Origin: Styela clava
Lineage: Eukaryota; Chordata; Ascidiacea; Stolidobranchia; Styelidae
Direction of reading: 5' to 3'
Assembly: GCF_964204865.1 (NCBI RefSeq)
Contig: NC_135255.1
Span: 15,467,135-15,531,134, forward strand
DNA length: 64,000 nucleotides
A program made the position numbers and the translations under genes. The notes beneath the pieces are model-generated. The model did no database searches and had not been told where the DNA came from. It was given only the letters and a program-made list of their open reading frames with translations. Positions within the stretch are counted from its first letter, which is position 1. Each line of letters opens with the position of its first letter. This document shows positions 15,101 to 27,307 of the stretch, piece by piece.

Positions 15101-18100
15101 TTACTCTAAGCCTGCTGATTTTTTCCTGTCGTTGCTATGCAATACTCACTACAATCAAAGCTGAATTCTCACGGGAGTTTCCACCAAGCAAGCGCAATGC
15201 AAATGTTGATAAATTTCATGATCTTACAGGAAAAGGACCAACAAAAACGATTAAAAGAAAAAGCTCCGAAAAACGGAATCCACGGTAAACAAACTATCGG
15301 AGCTATTGCTATCGGCAATAATCACACAGTTTCCGAATATTTTAATCATGGACTTGACGATATTATACAAGGATTGGATCACATGACACCACTTTTTGTG
15401 GAAAAATGCGTACGATACATTGAGCAGTTTGGTATGTTAGATTTAATAATTGTTTAATTATACTGGTAAAACAGATATACGTTCCAACAAAATTAAAAAA
15501 AATATATAATTTTTAAGGTTCAATTGGCAAATTTTTTCTAATTATTAATCAAACTTCCCTTTCCGAACATCATTTGGTATCAGTAGTTACATTTGCAGGC
15601 CTTATCTGGAGCGAAAAGTGTGAATAGGTTTCCTTCATGCGAAAAAAAGATATTCCTTAAATTTGTGAACGTGATAGAAAATTTACTCATCTTTTGTATA
15701 AGACAAATGCATCATCGAAATTAATTTCGTTCTTTCTGATGCACTTGCTTACGTGACAGGTATTTGCGTCATTCTGTCTATCATATGAGAATTGACTCAA
15801 TAAATTTGACAGAATACACTTGCATTACGTAGAGTTGGCTTTGATCGATTATGTTATTCATGGAATGTCTCATTGGTGTTTTCTTCTTTGTTTTTATTGA
15901 TTTCTGGTTATTAATTTTTTTATGTATTTGTAGGAATCTCAACTGAAGGTCTTTACAGAATTCCAGCGAACGCGAAAGAAAGAGAAAATATTTTGCGAAA
16001 ATTTGACGAAGGTGATTTTTTATCCTTGTCTCTGAATATTCTTATTTAAACCGATTACCATATATAGATTTCAATTATTATATTACAATTAAGCCTTATC
16101 ATTTCGGTAAAGCAAACTAGAATGTCACATTTTACTCCTTTTTCAGTAAAATTGAGATATAGAAAATCCATTATGACATCATAACATATTTTGAAGAAAT
16201 GGAATTTTTTCATTGTGTAATATACGAAATATGACATCACATTTTATGGTACTCCGAAAGTATACGCATCAAGATGTCGCACAACCTGAACCCAAACCTG
16301 GTACGCAACCTGAGTTCAGGTTGTGCGCCATCTTGGTGCGCATCTTTCAGGAGGTGCCAATTTTTAATATCCGTTAGCTTAGATCATGAATACATCGAAG
16401 ATCACGAGAAAATACTTTATTTTATTTGTTTCAGATAATACCATTGAGCTCTCGTCTATGTCAGTCACTGTGCAAACAATAGCTGGATGTCTGACCTGGT
16501 TTTTCAGTCACAAAAATCTTCCAGAACCTCTCATTCCGCACAATCTTCATGAAGAATTGGAAGAAGCCATAAGTAAGCTGAGGATAAGGGCATCGAAACA
16601 AATCGAATCGCGAATTATTCAAATCACTTTGCGGCTAATTTGGGAATATTCGAATCATGTTGTAATGTAAAACAGTGCTTTCCAACAAATACTAAATCGA
16701 TCAAATATACATTTTTTATATTGATCATTTGCATATTGTTATTTTTTCACAAAATTATTTGTAAATTTTTCATTTTGGTGCAGCAAAACTGTTATCAAAT
16801 GGTCTTAAACTAATTCTTATTTGCATAATACATGCAGTGAGCGTGCTGTTTTTCCTTTTTTTTCATGTTTAGTTGAATGTGTTTATTAGTCTGGCTATTT
16901 CATTGTGGTAAACAGAATAATCAATCGCTAAATGAAATAGGTTATTTCGGGAACTCTGTTTTGCATACATTTAACCTCACAAAAGGATGAAAAACGTGCA
17001 AATTTTCTTGGAATTACTATTCTTTTGGTAGAATTGTACATAAGTATTTGCAAATAGTAAATTTTAGTGTTTCCCTTTGCCTATAATTTAAATGCAGCAA
17101 CCAAATAAAAAAGTGTAGGATTAACAAAAATATTCTGCATTCACCTTTTAAAATTTTTTTTTTATATTTTTGATTTAAATATGGAATTACCTCTAACTAT
17201 TGGATGGTGTGTTACTGTGTTCATTAAATTGCAAAATGTTCTATTATGCTTCTTCATTAATTAGACTTCTTCGTAATTTTAATCATACTAATCAAACATT
17301 TCTCCTTTTACAGACATGCCTGATCCATCACTCCGAAATTTATCTGTTCGAGGAGTCATAAGAAAATTACCTAAATCTCACTATGCTACTTTTAAATATA
17401 TCTGCAAACATTTGAACACGTAAGTCTGATTTTTTATGACATCGTGCCTTACTAAGAAGCTGTGTTTATGACATCTTGCTCTACTAACAAAGGAAAGGAT
17501 TTTCTAGGAAAAATAGCAGCTAGGCCTAAGAATATAGATGTTCCTGACCATTGGCATTCTATTTGTAATTTGAATAAGGCAATTACCAAGTTTTGTTTTC
17601 TGACTTCTATAATTAAAAACAATTTCTTGTTTATTACCACTCTCAATCATTTTTCATTCGTTATACCCAAACTGTGTGGTCATACCTAATTACTATCACA
17701 CTATAAAACTTGGAATACCATTCGTCAATAAAAACCGTCAAGAAATAAAGACGTTCAGGTTTACTGACTGAGATGGTGGAAATAAGCTATTGCACTCTTG
17801 ACTTGGTATTACTTTATGCGCTTTTACCAAAGCTTAATATAACCAGTCACTGCTGGGTGAGGGTTATTATATTTCGAACGATCGGAAACTTTCCAATTTG
17901 CCACTCAATTTATTTTTTTTCTTGCGATGATAACATAGTGTCAAGTGGCGAAAAGCTTAGGTTTGTCTTATCATAGATTAGAGCAAAAATATCTGTGATA
18001 ATAAAAATTGTTTGTAGATTGTAATTATAATATGTATATCTGGAAACTAGTGTTTTCCAAGATGACTGAGTCAGTGATGTCATCAGTTGACTGATCATGA

Positions 18101-18420
18101 TATCACTACATGTGAAAGAGAAGTGACCGCCTGCTCCCTAGAGTTGATACTCACTACTCAGTTCTGTTTTTTTTTTACTGAATTAACCTTGGGTAAGTTA
18201 TTAACAAGTATTAATTCTTATATGTTTCAGTGTCTGTCAGCATGAGAGTGAGAATAAAATGAACAGTGAAAACATCTCGATATGTTGGTGGCCAACTTTA
18301 TTCAGACCAGAATTAGACGATATGAAATCGGTTTCATTCGGACGACCTTGTTTGAAGGACGTTTTACTTACTTGCATTGTCCAGTGTGGTTTTATTTTTT
18401 ACAACAAACCAGAAGTTTGA
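159..18420 (+). CDS. ARHGAP35: p190-type RhoGAP, C-terminal part (5' end outside window)
   Basis: GTPase-activating protein that switches off Rho at the membrane and cytoskeleton. Exons: 159-223, 720-860, 1599-1756, 2238-2490, 3424-3576, 15230-15431, 15934-16011, 16435-16572, 17314-17419 and 18231-18420 (TGA). All have AG/GT borders and phases join without a break, giving about 493 residues. Exons 1-4 encode a Ser/Pro-rich linker; exons 5-6 a charged Lys/Glu/Arg helix; exons 6-10 a RhoGAP domain. Visible motifs: PLFVEKC; TEGLYR with the arginine finger, where the usual following Gly is Ala (YRIPA); NLPEPLIP; and SENISICWWPTLFRP. Order and wording match the end of vertebrate ARHGAP35/ARHGAP5. 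The N-terminal GTPase and FF domains would lie upstream of the window. The exon 6 start at 15230 is the one that keeps the frame: a nearby upstream AG site leads into an in-frame stop. I cannot tell which of the two vertebrate paralogues it matches better. Confidence 0.85.
6187..6742. repeat. Cluster of CTAAGTCC / GGACTTAG motifs in both orientations
   Basis: The 8-mer CTAAGTCC or its complement GGACTTAG occurs about seven times in roughly 560 bp (near 6187, 6236, 6361, 6406, 6450, 6491 and 6735), plus near matches at about 6413 and 6543. Both orientations are mixed, so the segment can fold on itself. Coding is not supported. It may be a foldback transposon remnant. Confidence 0.6.
13763..13870 (+). 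mobile_element. hAT-like element end (fragment)
   Basis: Begins CAGTGGTTCCCAATC, the typical start of an animal hAT terminal inverted repeat, followed by a sequence alternating pyrimidine runs. I did not find a matching right end, so it is a fragment or strongly diverged. Confidence 0.45.
13940..14037. mobile_element. Small inverted-repeat MITE of the GTAC/AAGATG family
   Basis: Left half reads GTATTCGTACCAAGATG...; right half ends with CATCTTTGTACGAATAC followed by GGGAGCAC. The arms are inverted copies. Related elements lie at 16248-16358, 32770-32940, 41012-41240 and 41485-41697, so this is a short non-autonomous family. Confidence 0.6.
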
Positions 18421-19411
18421 ATTCGAAAACTTTAATTCAAGTAACAATAATAACTGTTGCTTTTTAGTTGACTTGAACGTCAACCTTGTATTGTCGAACG
18501 CAAGAAATCATCTTCAGAGATGATTGTCTCTCGATGATGTCTAACCCATTATCCGAATTATAACGTTCCGAGATTCGAAAGTAAATTCGATTTTGAACTA
18601 AGATCGAGCGTTGAGAAGAGCAAAATAGAAAAAACTATTTGTTCTTTGTAGTTCAAAGCATGATATTTCCATATTATGATGTCATAAAGCTGCTTCGCAT
18701 ACATAATTCTCTCGACTGCTTTTATTTTGTTTTAATTATTGTCCAGTAGCAACAGCATATTTGTTATTGTTGTGCTGTAGGTTGATAGCGAAACACTGTC
18801 TAATTAATATTCTTATTTTATTTTTTGTTCAAATCATTCAATTATTGATATATTGTATTTGTTTGGATCCTTTATGAAGTATGATTTGAAGAATTAATCA
18901 GAACATCAAGCAGGGATGTCTACAGCTCAAATTTTGTCCATTTCAGTTTTAAAAAAGTCATCCTTGTAAGAAAATGCTATTTTTTGAAGAATTTATTAGT
19001 TTTCTCATTCGCAAGAAACTTTGATTTTTAAGTAATGTTTAGTATTCAAAATAAAGTCTTCTCAATAGTAAAAATTCAGTACATTCTCCAAAATCCTACA
19101 CTTTGTTGAGCGCATTTTATAATACAATGATTTTTGTTTCAAATTCGCACATATCATACTTTTTTCGCTCAAAATTGATGAAATATGTACACAAATCATA
19201 TTATGTGTCTTGTTAATATAACTATTGACAAATCAATTTCGTTGTTTGTTCAAATTGTTTTGCATCCCTGCTTGCAACATGCTCGAATTGGCGCTTAAAG
19301 TTTTCCAATAATTATGCCGTGTGGACTATTGTCGTTAATTAATTGACAATAATCTTTTTGCTTTCTTCGCAGAATTTTTGTCTGCTTGTTGAAACATTTT
19401 TTTTTTATTAC
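15076..19411. repeat. Segmental duplication block A, copy 1
   Basis: From about 15076 (CTTAGTGTTGTCATAG) to about 19411 this block is closely repeated at 31690-38281. It covers RhoGAP exons 6-10, their introns and about 1 kb of 3' flank. Copy 1 sits in the intact gene. In the last exon I count 12 differences in 190 bp between the copies. Copy 1 has its own insertion (MITE at 16248-16358) that copy 2 lacks. Confidence 0.9.
16248..16358. mobile_element. MITE inserted in RhoGAP intron, absent from the duplicate
   Basis: Starts GGTACTCCGAAAGTATACGC and ends with the inverted form GCGCATCTTTCAGGAGGTGCC, with the internal arms CACAACCTGAAC and GTTCAGGTTGTG. The matching place in copy 2 (near 33258) runs straight from the left flank to the right flank, so the insertion followed the duplication. 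Confidence 0.7.
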
Positions 19412-20664
19412 CTTTGTCAATGTTCGAAAAACAATGTGTAAAGCGTTGAAAAAATATGGAAATGTTATTATGTGAGATGTAACAATTCGCTTAATTTATT
19501 TATAGTTTGCCATATGTGTTGAAACCGAATTTCATAGGACATACTGTTATGTCTGAACTTCGATCAGGCTAATTAACTTCTAATTGTGATCAGCTAGATT
19601 CTAAGAACGCTAAAACCATGAAACACATTTAATTTTTTGTATGAAGTTTTTGCAGTTTGTTTTCTTAAGCACGTCAATCAATGGGCATTTATGATCTTTA
19701 TTGTAATCGAAATGGCTTATACCAGGCATGTTTTTGCATTATATGATTTCTGAATATCTTTTTCATTTTAGATTTATGGGAGAAAATTCAATTTGAAACT
19801 TTCGCAATATTTGAATTTGATTCAGTGCTCAAATTTTTGTATCTAACTTGATTGTCAATTAATCATAACCCAAAATCTATTTGTAAATTTGATGCCCCAC
19901 TTCATTAGGGAGACAATATCTACCGTGCCCATATGCACCATACTGACCAATGATCTCTTTGTAATGCATTTGTCAGAGCAATAGAACTAGGTATAGTAGT
20001 ATATATCGTTCCCAAACTGCCTGATGAAGTCTTTAGAAAATTTACTATTTTTGATGCAGAGAAATTCCTAATAATGTGACATTCCTGCTAAGTCGTCTCA
20101 TTGTATCAAATATGGTGATCGCAATCTGGAAGTTGTTTTCTTATAATGTCTATACTGCAAATATGACAATGCTAATGATTGTGCTTTTTGATTTACAGTG
20201 GTCCGTTTATTTTACTATTTCAATTAAATGAATTAAAATCCGAAATTAATTGCTACAGTTGCAGTTGGACTCCTAAAATTGCGGAGACTATAACTGAAAC
20301 GTGAGAGCAATACATTTACAGTATTAGCGGGGTGGAATTCCGCATTCAGGCAATGTAGAAAATACGCATGACCTTCCTGTGCTCTCGCGTTATGGTCCGG
20401 TCATAGCATGACTTATTGATTTATAAAGGCTTGGAATAGTGAGTTTGAGTGTAGAGAGACTAATGGGATTGGTTGAATTAAAGTCTGTTAATCACTGTCT
20501 TTCGTGGTGGCCGTTTGCGAAATCTTGGGCGTATTTTCCATATTAAAGGGTTGTCAATTTATGATATCAAATCATTGTCGACTTAGGTCTTTGACTGGCT
20601 TATAAATTAGATAAAATGCTTTGGGAGATCATTGGTCATCGTCTCTTCATTATCATCGTTGCTG
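18421..20664. other. Convergent intergenic region between RhoGAP and SORD
   Basis: Holds the 3' flank of the RhoGAP gene, with AATAAA-like hexamers (for example near 19050), and AT-rich sequence up to the SORD stop codon. Up to about 19411 it is shared with the second copy at 37271-38281. I see no gene or RNA in it. Confidence 0.6.
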
Positions 20665-23600
20665 TCAGCAATTTATCATCACTTTTATCGCTCTCTGACG
20701 ACTGTCAGCTGCGACTTCGAAAGCCTTTTCCGATTCTTGAAGAGTAAACCGATGGGTAATGAGTTTACTAACGTCAATTGCTCCTGAAGACACCAGTGAA
20801 ATCGATTGAGGGTAACTGTAACGAGAAATCACAAATTTAAAAGTCAAATCGTGTTAAATGCTCTAAGACAAGGATGCGCGACCTGTGGCCCTCGGGCCAA
20901 CAAGGAAAACTGTGCGGCCCGAGGAGAAGTGTCAATTTTAATGGTGTGTGGCCCGCGAAACGAGTTTTTAATTTAGTTCAATCTGGTGCGTGCGGGTAAT
21001 TCCAATCCCTTCGCGATGCAAAGCCTATACCTGAGTCCGTTTCATTATCTATGCATATGACGTTACGATGTCCCGACAACTAGCTTGTGCGAAGCGAACA
21101 ACGCATGTCACAAGATCAATAATCAAAATTTTTGTGCCTGCGCATAATATAAAGCCTATGTTAAATGAAGGTGCTGCCCACGGTTTTACCCATCTATTTG
21201 TATCTGGTCCCCCGTATTGAATGTTGCAAACCCATATATACTCTTAAGACACAGGTTGGCAACCCACGGCCCGCGAGACGGATGCTTCACTGAATTATAG
21301 TAACAAAACAGCTGCTTTGACGATTATATTTTTCACGTTACACAATTCATTGTGAGACGCGTGTAGACTAAATTATATTATAATCTAACAAGTATAAAAT
21401 TCACAATTACTCGTTTATTGAGGTTATAATTAGACAAATAGCAACAAAATGCAGAAAAGTTGATGCTAAGTGCAAAAGGTTCAATGGCGCCGAAAATGCA
21501 ATGCAATGAGGAAATAAATCTATATTCTATTTGAGAGATGTATCACTGCTTCATTTGTATTATAAAATGTATCATCCGTTCGGTTTTAAACTTTCTAAAA
21601 ATATGTGCGGCCCGCCAATGACTTGCAACCCTTATTTTGGCCCGCGAGCGACAAAAGGTTGCCGACCCCTGCTCTAAGAGAATGTATTAACTTACTTATT
21701 GGCGTATCTGAAAACACCTTTAATGTCGACTTCCTTAGTAGCAGCGAGAACGATAGGTATTGAAGGACTGAGAGATCCCCGACCGACGAGAATTACAGAA
21801 CCTCCAGGTCTTGTAACCTGTGAATAAAATATGCTGGAAGAGCTTTGCTTTAGCGAGAGAATTCAGATCAAAGTAGGCAGATGAAAGAATAGGTAAGGCG
21901 CTTAGAAATCAGGCATATAACAATCTTTACCGCCATCTGCGTTTGCCGTAGAAATTTATTTTGAGCACATAATCATATTTCGAAAATTAATATAATCCAT
22001 ATGAAATAAAATTACGACGTGTTCTCATCAGTAACTCGCAAGTAGGCAACACTATATTTGCGAAATTGAAAGTAGTTAGCTGTAAAATTAGCTGCATTAT
22101 CGATAATTGCTCATTGTTAATTGAGAATTTTTTTTCTCCCCAATCATGATAATTTTTTCGAGCAACCGCAAGCTCCGTACAAATCTGTATATTGATTTAG
22201 CACGAGAAAATTTAGCACGGTGAAACATTACAACTTATTTTACTAACGTGTATTCCGGTAGCTAAACTGCTATCGGCACCACTGCATTCTAAGCTTGAGT
22301 GCGCTCCCAAATCGGATCCTAAAATTTCCAAAATGTCATCCGCCACTTTCGAAGGATCTTTTGAGGCTTCCAATGTAGCGAAATAAGTTTTGTTGGCCGC
22401 TCCAAGGCTTTTCGCAAATGCCAGCCGTCCTTCGTCGATATCTGTTGGAAAGTATTGAGAAATAAAAAAATCAAGTCAGAATTTGAAAATTCCGCCATAG
22501 CAAACCAAATCAGCTTAATAAACGTAGGCGTATGATTGTAGCAAATCCTAGGAAGAAAAGTATAACCAGAATTTTTTTTTACAAAAATCTATTTTGTTTT
22601 AGTTCGGTTTCTTATAAATGTATAACAGTTCCAACGGAACAAAAGTATCCGACCTACAATACATATATTTGAAGCTCCAGAGTTTTTAGCGACAAGTCCA
22701 CATAGAATCCCAATCGGCCCTGCGCCAAATATAACAATAGATTGCCCTAATCCAATATTTGCTCGTTCACATGCATAAACAGCGACACTCAACGGTTCCA
22801 ACATTGCGGCTTCCTCAGTCGTTATGTTGTCGGGAATTCTTTAATAAAACAAACAAAATATATGATAAGAAAAAGCTTCCAATTTGAAAACTGTATTCAT
22901 ATATTTCAGATAATATTATTTTGCCGACTTTGTTCAAATCTTGATTAATTATCATAATCAGATGGGGTTCTTTTAAAATTATGCCTGTTCGGTCTACATA
23001 AAACGATCCAGAAATATGGTTGTGATACTTAATGGTGGTGTTGACCATTCATCACTAGGGATGGCGGAATCGAGTCCGGATTCGATTACAGAATCGATTC
23101 TTCGCGGAATCGACTAGAATCAATTCCGATGCACCGGAATCGATTCTCGAGTTTGAAACTTAGATTGCAAACAATGTAATTTATAATATATATATTATAA
23201 ATATCGCCAGTAGGCTAACGTTTATTTATTTTAAAAATCTCTGTGGGTTCTGAGGGATTCGTTTTTTTTTGTGCGGTTTTGTCTCATGTGGCAGATTGGA
23301 AACCCATACTACTTAGTTTCGGCCTTCTTGTCCGTCCAGAATTTGAACATCGCTGTCTTGCTTGATTTCATATGGTATTGCTTGGGTGGGTATATTTCTT
23401 CGGTAATATGTCGAGGAATCGAGATTCGGAATCGGATAAGAATCGAATACTTGTAAGTACTCATACTTGGCATCCTTATTCATCACTAAACTGAACCAAA
23501 ATATTGTCATTTTACTTGAGGAAAAGCGTATGAGATGGATTATGTTCGCGCTGGCAGTCTGTTACGTCTTCCAGTGATGAATCAAAGTAATATCGTAATA

Positions 23601-25218
23601 AACACACGAGCTTTAGATTAAGATATCACATCCTTGCCATTATTTCAGTCCAACGCCAATAACTAATATCACTATTAAATAGCTTACTTGTAACAAAAGT
23701 CAGCGTCGTGGACGTAATAATTGCAGAGATTTCCGTCAACCGGCGGAGTCGCACAAAATCTCATCTTCTTGCATAAATTATATCTTCCACCCTGGCATAT
23801 TTCACACGATTTACATGGAACGCCCGGTTCAATAGTTACTCTATCTCCAATTTTTAAATGTTTCACACCACTACCAACAGAAGTAACAACACCAGCTGCT
23901 TCATGACCGATAACCATCGACTTGCCGTTCAAGCTGAATCTACCACATTTTCCATATGCCCAATATTTTAGATCTGATCCGCAGATTCCAACGGAAGATA
24001 TAGAGATTAACACATCTGTAAATGGAATATATAATGTAACATATTTTGACTACATGAGCAAAGCCTTTGAGATCTACAACCTATACACAATAGCCAATAG
24101 TAATGATGGTTTTGGGTGGCGAAAAGAAACAAGAGGCGGTTCGATGATCATCACAACATTTTAAGAAGGGGTTCGCCACTGGTTTTATCCGTATTTTGTC
24201 TTTCTTGTTTCAACAATGAAATCAGGCTAAAATTATGTGCTCCTATTTATAACTTTCTACTGTTAAGAATTTGGATATATTTGATTGGTCAAAATAGGAA
24301 ATAATATCAACTTTGAGTGCTAAATTTATATGCCTTCCTATTATTTAAATGAAAAATTCGCAATGCGTCAAATTGAAAAATATTGTCCACTCACCGTTTG
24401 TCCCCAAAGTAGGAATATCCCTGTGTTCCTGTAATGAAAAAAATTACTGGGCACGAAATGAATATGAATGAATAAAATGTATTGTTGTAAAAATTGCTTT
24501 ACTTCGCAAATAATGAGTCAATGGATTTCAAAGTTTTTAAAAGCTATTGCTTTTATTTTTCCAAAGTTTTTCTTTGTCATATTAGGATCGATAATTCACC
24601 TACAATTTTCCAGCGAATATTACGTCGCCACGTGACCTCATGTCAGATTAGTCCGCCATATTTTCGACAACCCAGACACTCAACCGATGTGATGCTACGA
24701 AGGGGACTTTTGACTTGCAATTTCGATTTGGATAATCGAATAACAGATTTTCAGTGTAAGTCCAATGGATTACCGGTACGACGGCCACATTGGGACATAA
24801 CATTTCAAGAATACAATGCTAACGTTAGATACAACCAGGTAACTTCAATATAACCAATGCAATGCACTGCAATACTGGGTGCAATACTGGGCATGGTTGA
24901 TTCGCGAAAGAGTAATAAGTGGTTAACGAGAAAGCCTGTGGCAAGTATACTCCTCCATTTCATTTTAACAGATTAGAATTTGCACATTTCGTGGACAATA
25001 TTTATAGCTGGATTCCCAACAAAGCAATAACTGGTTCTAGTTGTTTGTAAAAGAATACGAAGAATACTATTCCGACCAACACAGCACATTGGACTGGTAA
25101 ACATGGAACGACAATATATCTAAAATAATAGTCAATTCAAATCATGACCACTTACCAGTCTTATTTTCCTGTTGCCCTCAACAATTGCTGCAAGATTGGT
25201 TCTTTCTTCAGAAGACAT
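20665..25218 (-). CDS. SORD: Sorbitol dehydrogenase (L-iditol 2-dehydrogenase), complete
   Basis: Cytosolic NAD-dependent enzyme of the polyol pathway, oxidising sorbitol to fructose. Seven exons on the minus strand: 25218-25156, 24428-24395, 24015-23688, 22838-22654, 22441-22248, 21817-21696 and 20815-20665. Every border is GT/AG and the frames join to 358 residues, against 357 in human SORD. Catalytic zinc ligands are visible at C44 (GICGSD), H70 and E71 (GHEA). The Rossmann motif GAGPIG is in exon 4, and the C-terminal part has [11 protein letters not shown] and THRF. Unlike mammalian SORD it keeps a CxxCxxCx7C set (C100, C103, C106, C114), which in related alcohol dehydrogenases binds a structural zinc. 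It lies tail to tail with the RhoGAP gene. Several introns carry hAT-type insertions. The first exon and upstream flank are duplicated at 38937-38999. Confidence 0.95.
20872..21240. mobile_element. hAT-like non-autonomous element in the last SORD intron
   Basis: Starts CAAGGATGCGCGACCTGTGG after the flank CTCTAAGA and ends near GTTGCAAACCC. It shares an internal stretch (GCTTGTGCGAAGCGAACAAC) with the elements at 25458-25805, 39238-40305 and 61151-61495. No coding region. Confidence 0.65.
21254..21667. mobile_element. hAT MITE, CAGGGGTCGGCAACC family
   Basis: Left end CAGGTTGGCAACCCACGGCC; right end GGTTGCCGACCCCTG, followed by CTCTAAGA. It is about 414 bp with no ORF. The outermost layer of the nest at 26452-31527 belongs to the same family in reverse orientation, and a degraded piece lies at 45155-45460. 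The flank CTCTAAGA also precedes the neighbouring element at 20872. Confidence 0.75.
23057..23479. mobile_element. hAT MITE rich in GAATCGAT motifs, SORD intron
   Basis: Starts AGGGATGGCGGAATCGAG and ends near CTTGGCATCCTTAT. Both sides carry the 8-bp target duplication TCATCACT (23049-23056 and 23480-23487). The interior repeats GAATCGATTC and related palindromes. A second copy in reverse orientation is at 27325-27867. Confidence 0.85.
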
Positions 25219-26450
25219 CGCGACGTATTGATAGATTAGAAAATGCTAGCATACTACAGTCCGTGAAACAAATACATAATAGTCGTTGCGATAGGTTTGT
25301 TTGACTTTCTATAATATGTTAGAGTTATAGCAAACACCGTGAAAGAGCTGACGAGGGATGGCGAACTTTAGTCGAAACACCAACAGACTTGTATGCTTTG
25401 CAAGTCATTTTACCGCATCAGCTAATAAAAACTAAAACCTCTTACAACACTTTACCACAGGGGTGTGCAACATTTAATACATGGGGGGCCGATACAAATA
25501 ACAGAGTGAAACCTCTATTTAACGTAGGCTTTCGAGTAGTTTCAGCGTAAATATATACTACTACGTTTCAGGCATAAAAATTTTGGCTATTGATATTATG
25601 ACATGCGTTGTTCGCTTCGCACAAGCTAGCTGTTAGGGCATTGTGACGTCATAGACTTAGATAATAAATTTGACTCTAGTATAGACTGAAACGGGATTAG
25701 AATTACTAGCACGTACCAGATTTAAATCAAAAACTCGTTTCGCGATTCGCGTAATTTTATCTTGTTGACGGCATTTGGTCCATGGGCGCAGGTTGCACAC
25801 CCTTGCTTTACTCCATACACGAACACTGGTTTCAAAAATGGGATATAAAATAGCCCCTAACAAAACCAAAAAGCATACTGGCATTTCAGTGACAGAATAT
25901 TGGTAATTATGCCTGCCTTAATTCAATCTAATAACAATCCAAAAATTGTCCTGGTCGTACCCAACAGCGTCTACATGTTGGTATCTGTTTATTCTGGTTT
26001 TTGGAAAAAATCTGAAAAAAGTGAGGCTGAGCCGAAAATAGTTTATTTAGAGTGGAATTACCCCTCAAACTTTTTGAAACCATGAACATATGTACCCAAA
26101 CTTTTTAGGTTCGACATATTTATGCTACTGCCTTTTTTCCACAAAAGAATTTAATAATATCGAGTGGGCCCACCAGAAATCGCCACTGGCCTGCAGTGCG
26201 AATTCTCAGGGCTTTGATGCCGTCCTGATTTTTACATTCTTTGTATTTGAGGTGTATCCTTGCTTTGTCTTATTTTATCCCGAGGATAAACATAATAAAA
26301 AAAAAACTGAGTACACAATTAACGGTGGCTCGTTGGGCTTTCCCATTTCTTTACTTTATTATTTATTTAGCTATAATCACTCTTGTCTCTTGCAAACTAA
26401 TGAAAATCTGGATTTTGAGTAGCACCAAAATAATATATATATATCGTACG
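24523..26450. repeat. Segmental duplication block B, copy 1
   Basis: Repeated at 38282-40960. It contains the upstream flank and first exon of SORD plus a hAT element (25458-25805) that is present in both copies and so predates the duplication. The block is cut at 26451 by the nested transposon cluster. In copy 2 the sequence continues without it. Confidence 0.9.
25458..25805. mobile_element. hAT-like non-autonomous element upstream of SORD
   Basis: Begins CAGGGGTGTGCAACATTTAA and ends GCGCAGGTTGCACACCCTTG, an inverted pair. It is flanked by CTTTACCA and CTTTACTC, a slightly mismatched 8-bp duplication. The shared copy at 39238-40305 was later split by another insertion. Confidence 0.8.
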
Positions 26451-27307
26451 ACAGGGGTCGGCAACCTTTTGTCACTCGCGGGCCAAAAGTAAGGGTTGCA
26501 AGTCATCGGCGGGCAGTGTTCCCTCCAAGAAAATTTCACACTGCGCAAATGTTCTTTTTACTGAGCAAGACTATTTTAAGGCTGAGCAGAATCCTGAATT
26601 ATTTGCGAACTTTGAGAAATGTTACAATAGTAGCCTATCATATATTATCGGAATGCGAACAAAGCACACATTTAACTGAAATAGCTTCTCCTTCTTTTCG
26701 TGCTTTTTATATAATCTCAACATTTTTGTTGTTGAGATATCAAAATCAGGGTATGGAATTTTGCTTGTCTTATGCTCTGCGTAGGGTTACCATATTTTCT
26801 TGACTTCAAAGCGGGACGCCTCCATAGACACGACCTCTTAGCTGTGATCCTGTAACTTTACAGTTTTCAATTTTACTACATAGGCCTACATTTGAAGCCA
26901 TATCCCGGCTGTCTTCATTGACCATATTGTCATCGAGAGTTCATGCGCATATTCTCTGCCTAAATATCGGGTTCTGTTCGAAAAATAGAAAGGAATAGAC
27001 GCTAACGATACAAGTGTAGATTTTTTTGTACAGCAAAGGGAATAAAGAATAATGAAATAGTCTGCTGTTAAGCATTGGGAATTTACTTATTCGCCCAAAC
27101 ATGCTTTTCTGTAGATAACACCTTCAAAAAGACGTTGTTCAATGTTACATTTACATGAACGTCCGAACAGGACCAATTAGAATTGATTTCACATGTGATA
27201 AGTTCGCTAACAATGTTAGCGGGAAATAACGAAACAAACAAAATAACGCATTCGCTTTCGATAACCAGGCTAGCGTTGCGCTACACAGCAACAACAGTAA
27301 CGAGAAC

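Larger units (their letters stand above)
3577..15229 (+). other. Large RhoGAP intron (11.6 kb), AT-rich, no gene seen
   Basis: This intron separates the charged-helix exon from the RhoGAP exons. Reading both strands I see only short chance ORFs with no recognisable domain. It contains the CTAAGTCC motif cluster (6187-6742), a hAT-type end near 13763 and a small inverted-repeat element at about 13940-14037. Long introns near 5' domains often hold enhancers, but nothing here proves that. Confidence 0.6.

Noticed and set aside
24494-24853. 119-aa plus-strand ORF
   Set aside because: In the duplicate at 38283-38600 the matching sequence has a deletion that breaks the frame, and the ORF lies antisense to the SORD upstream region. 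Not conserved as coding.
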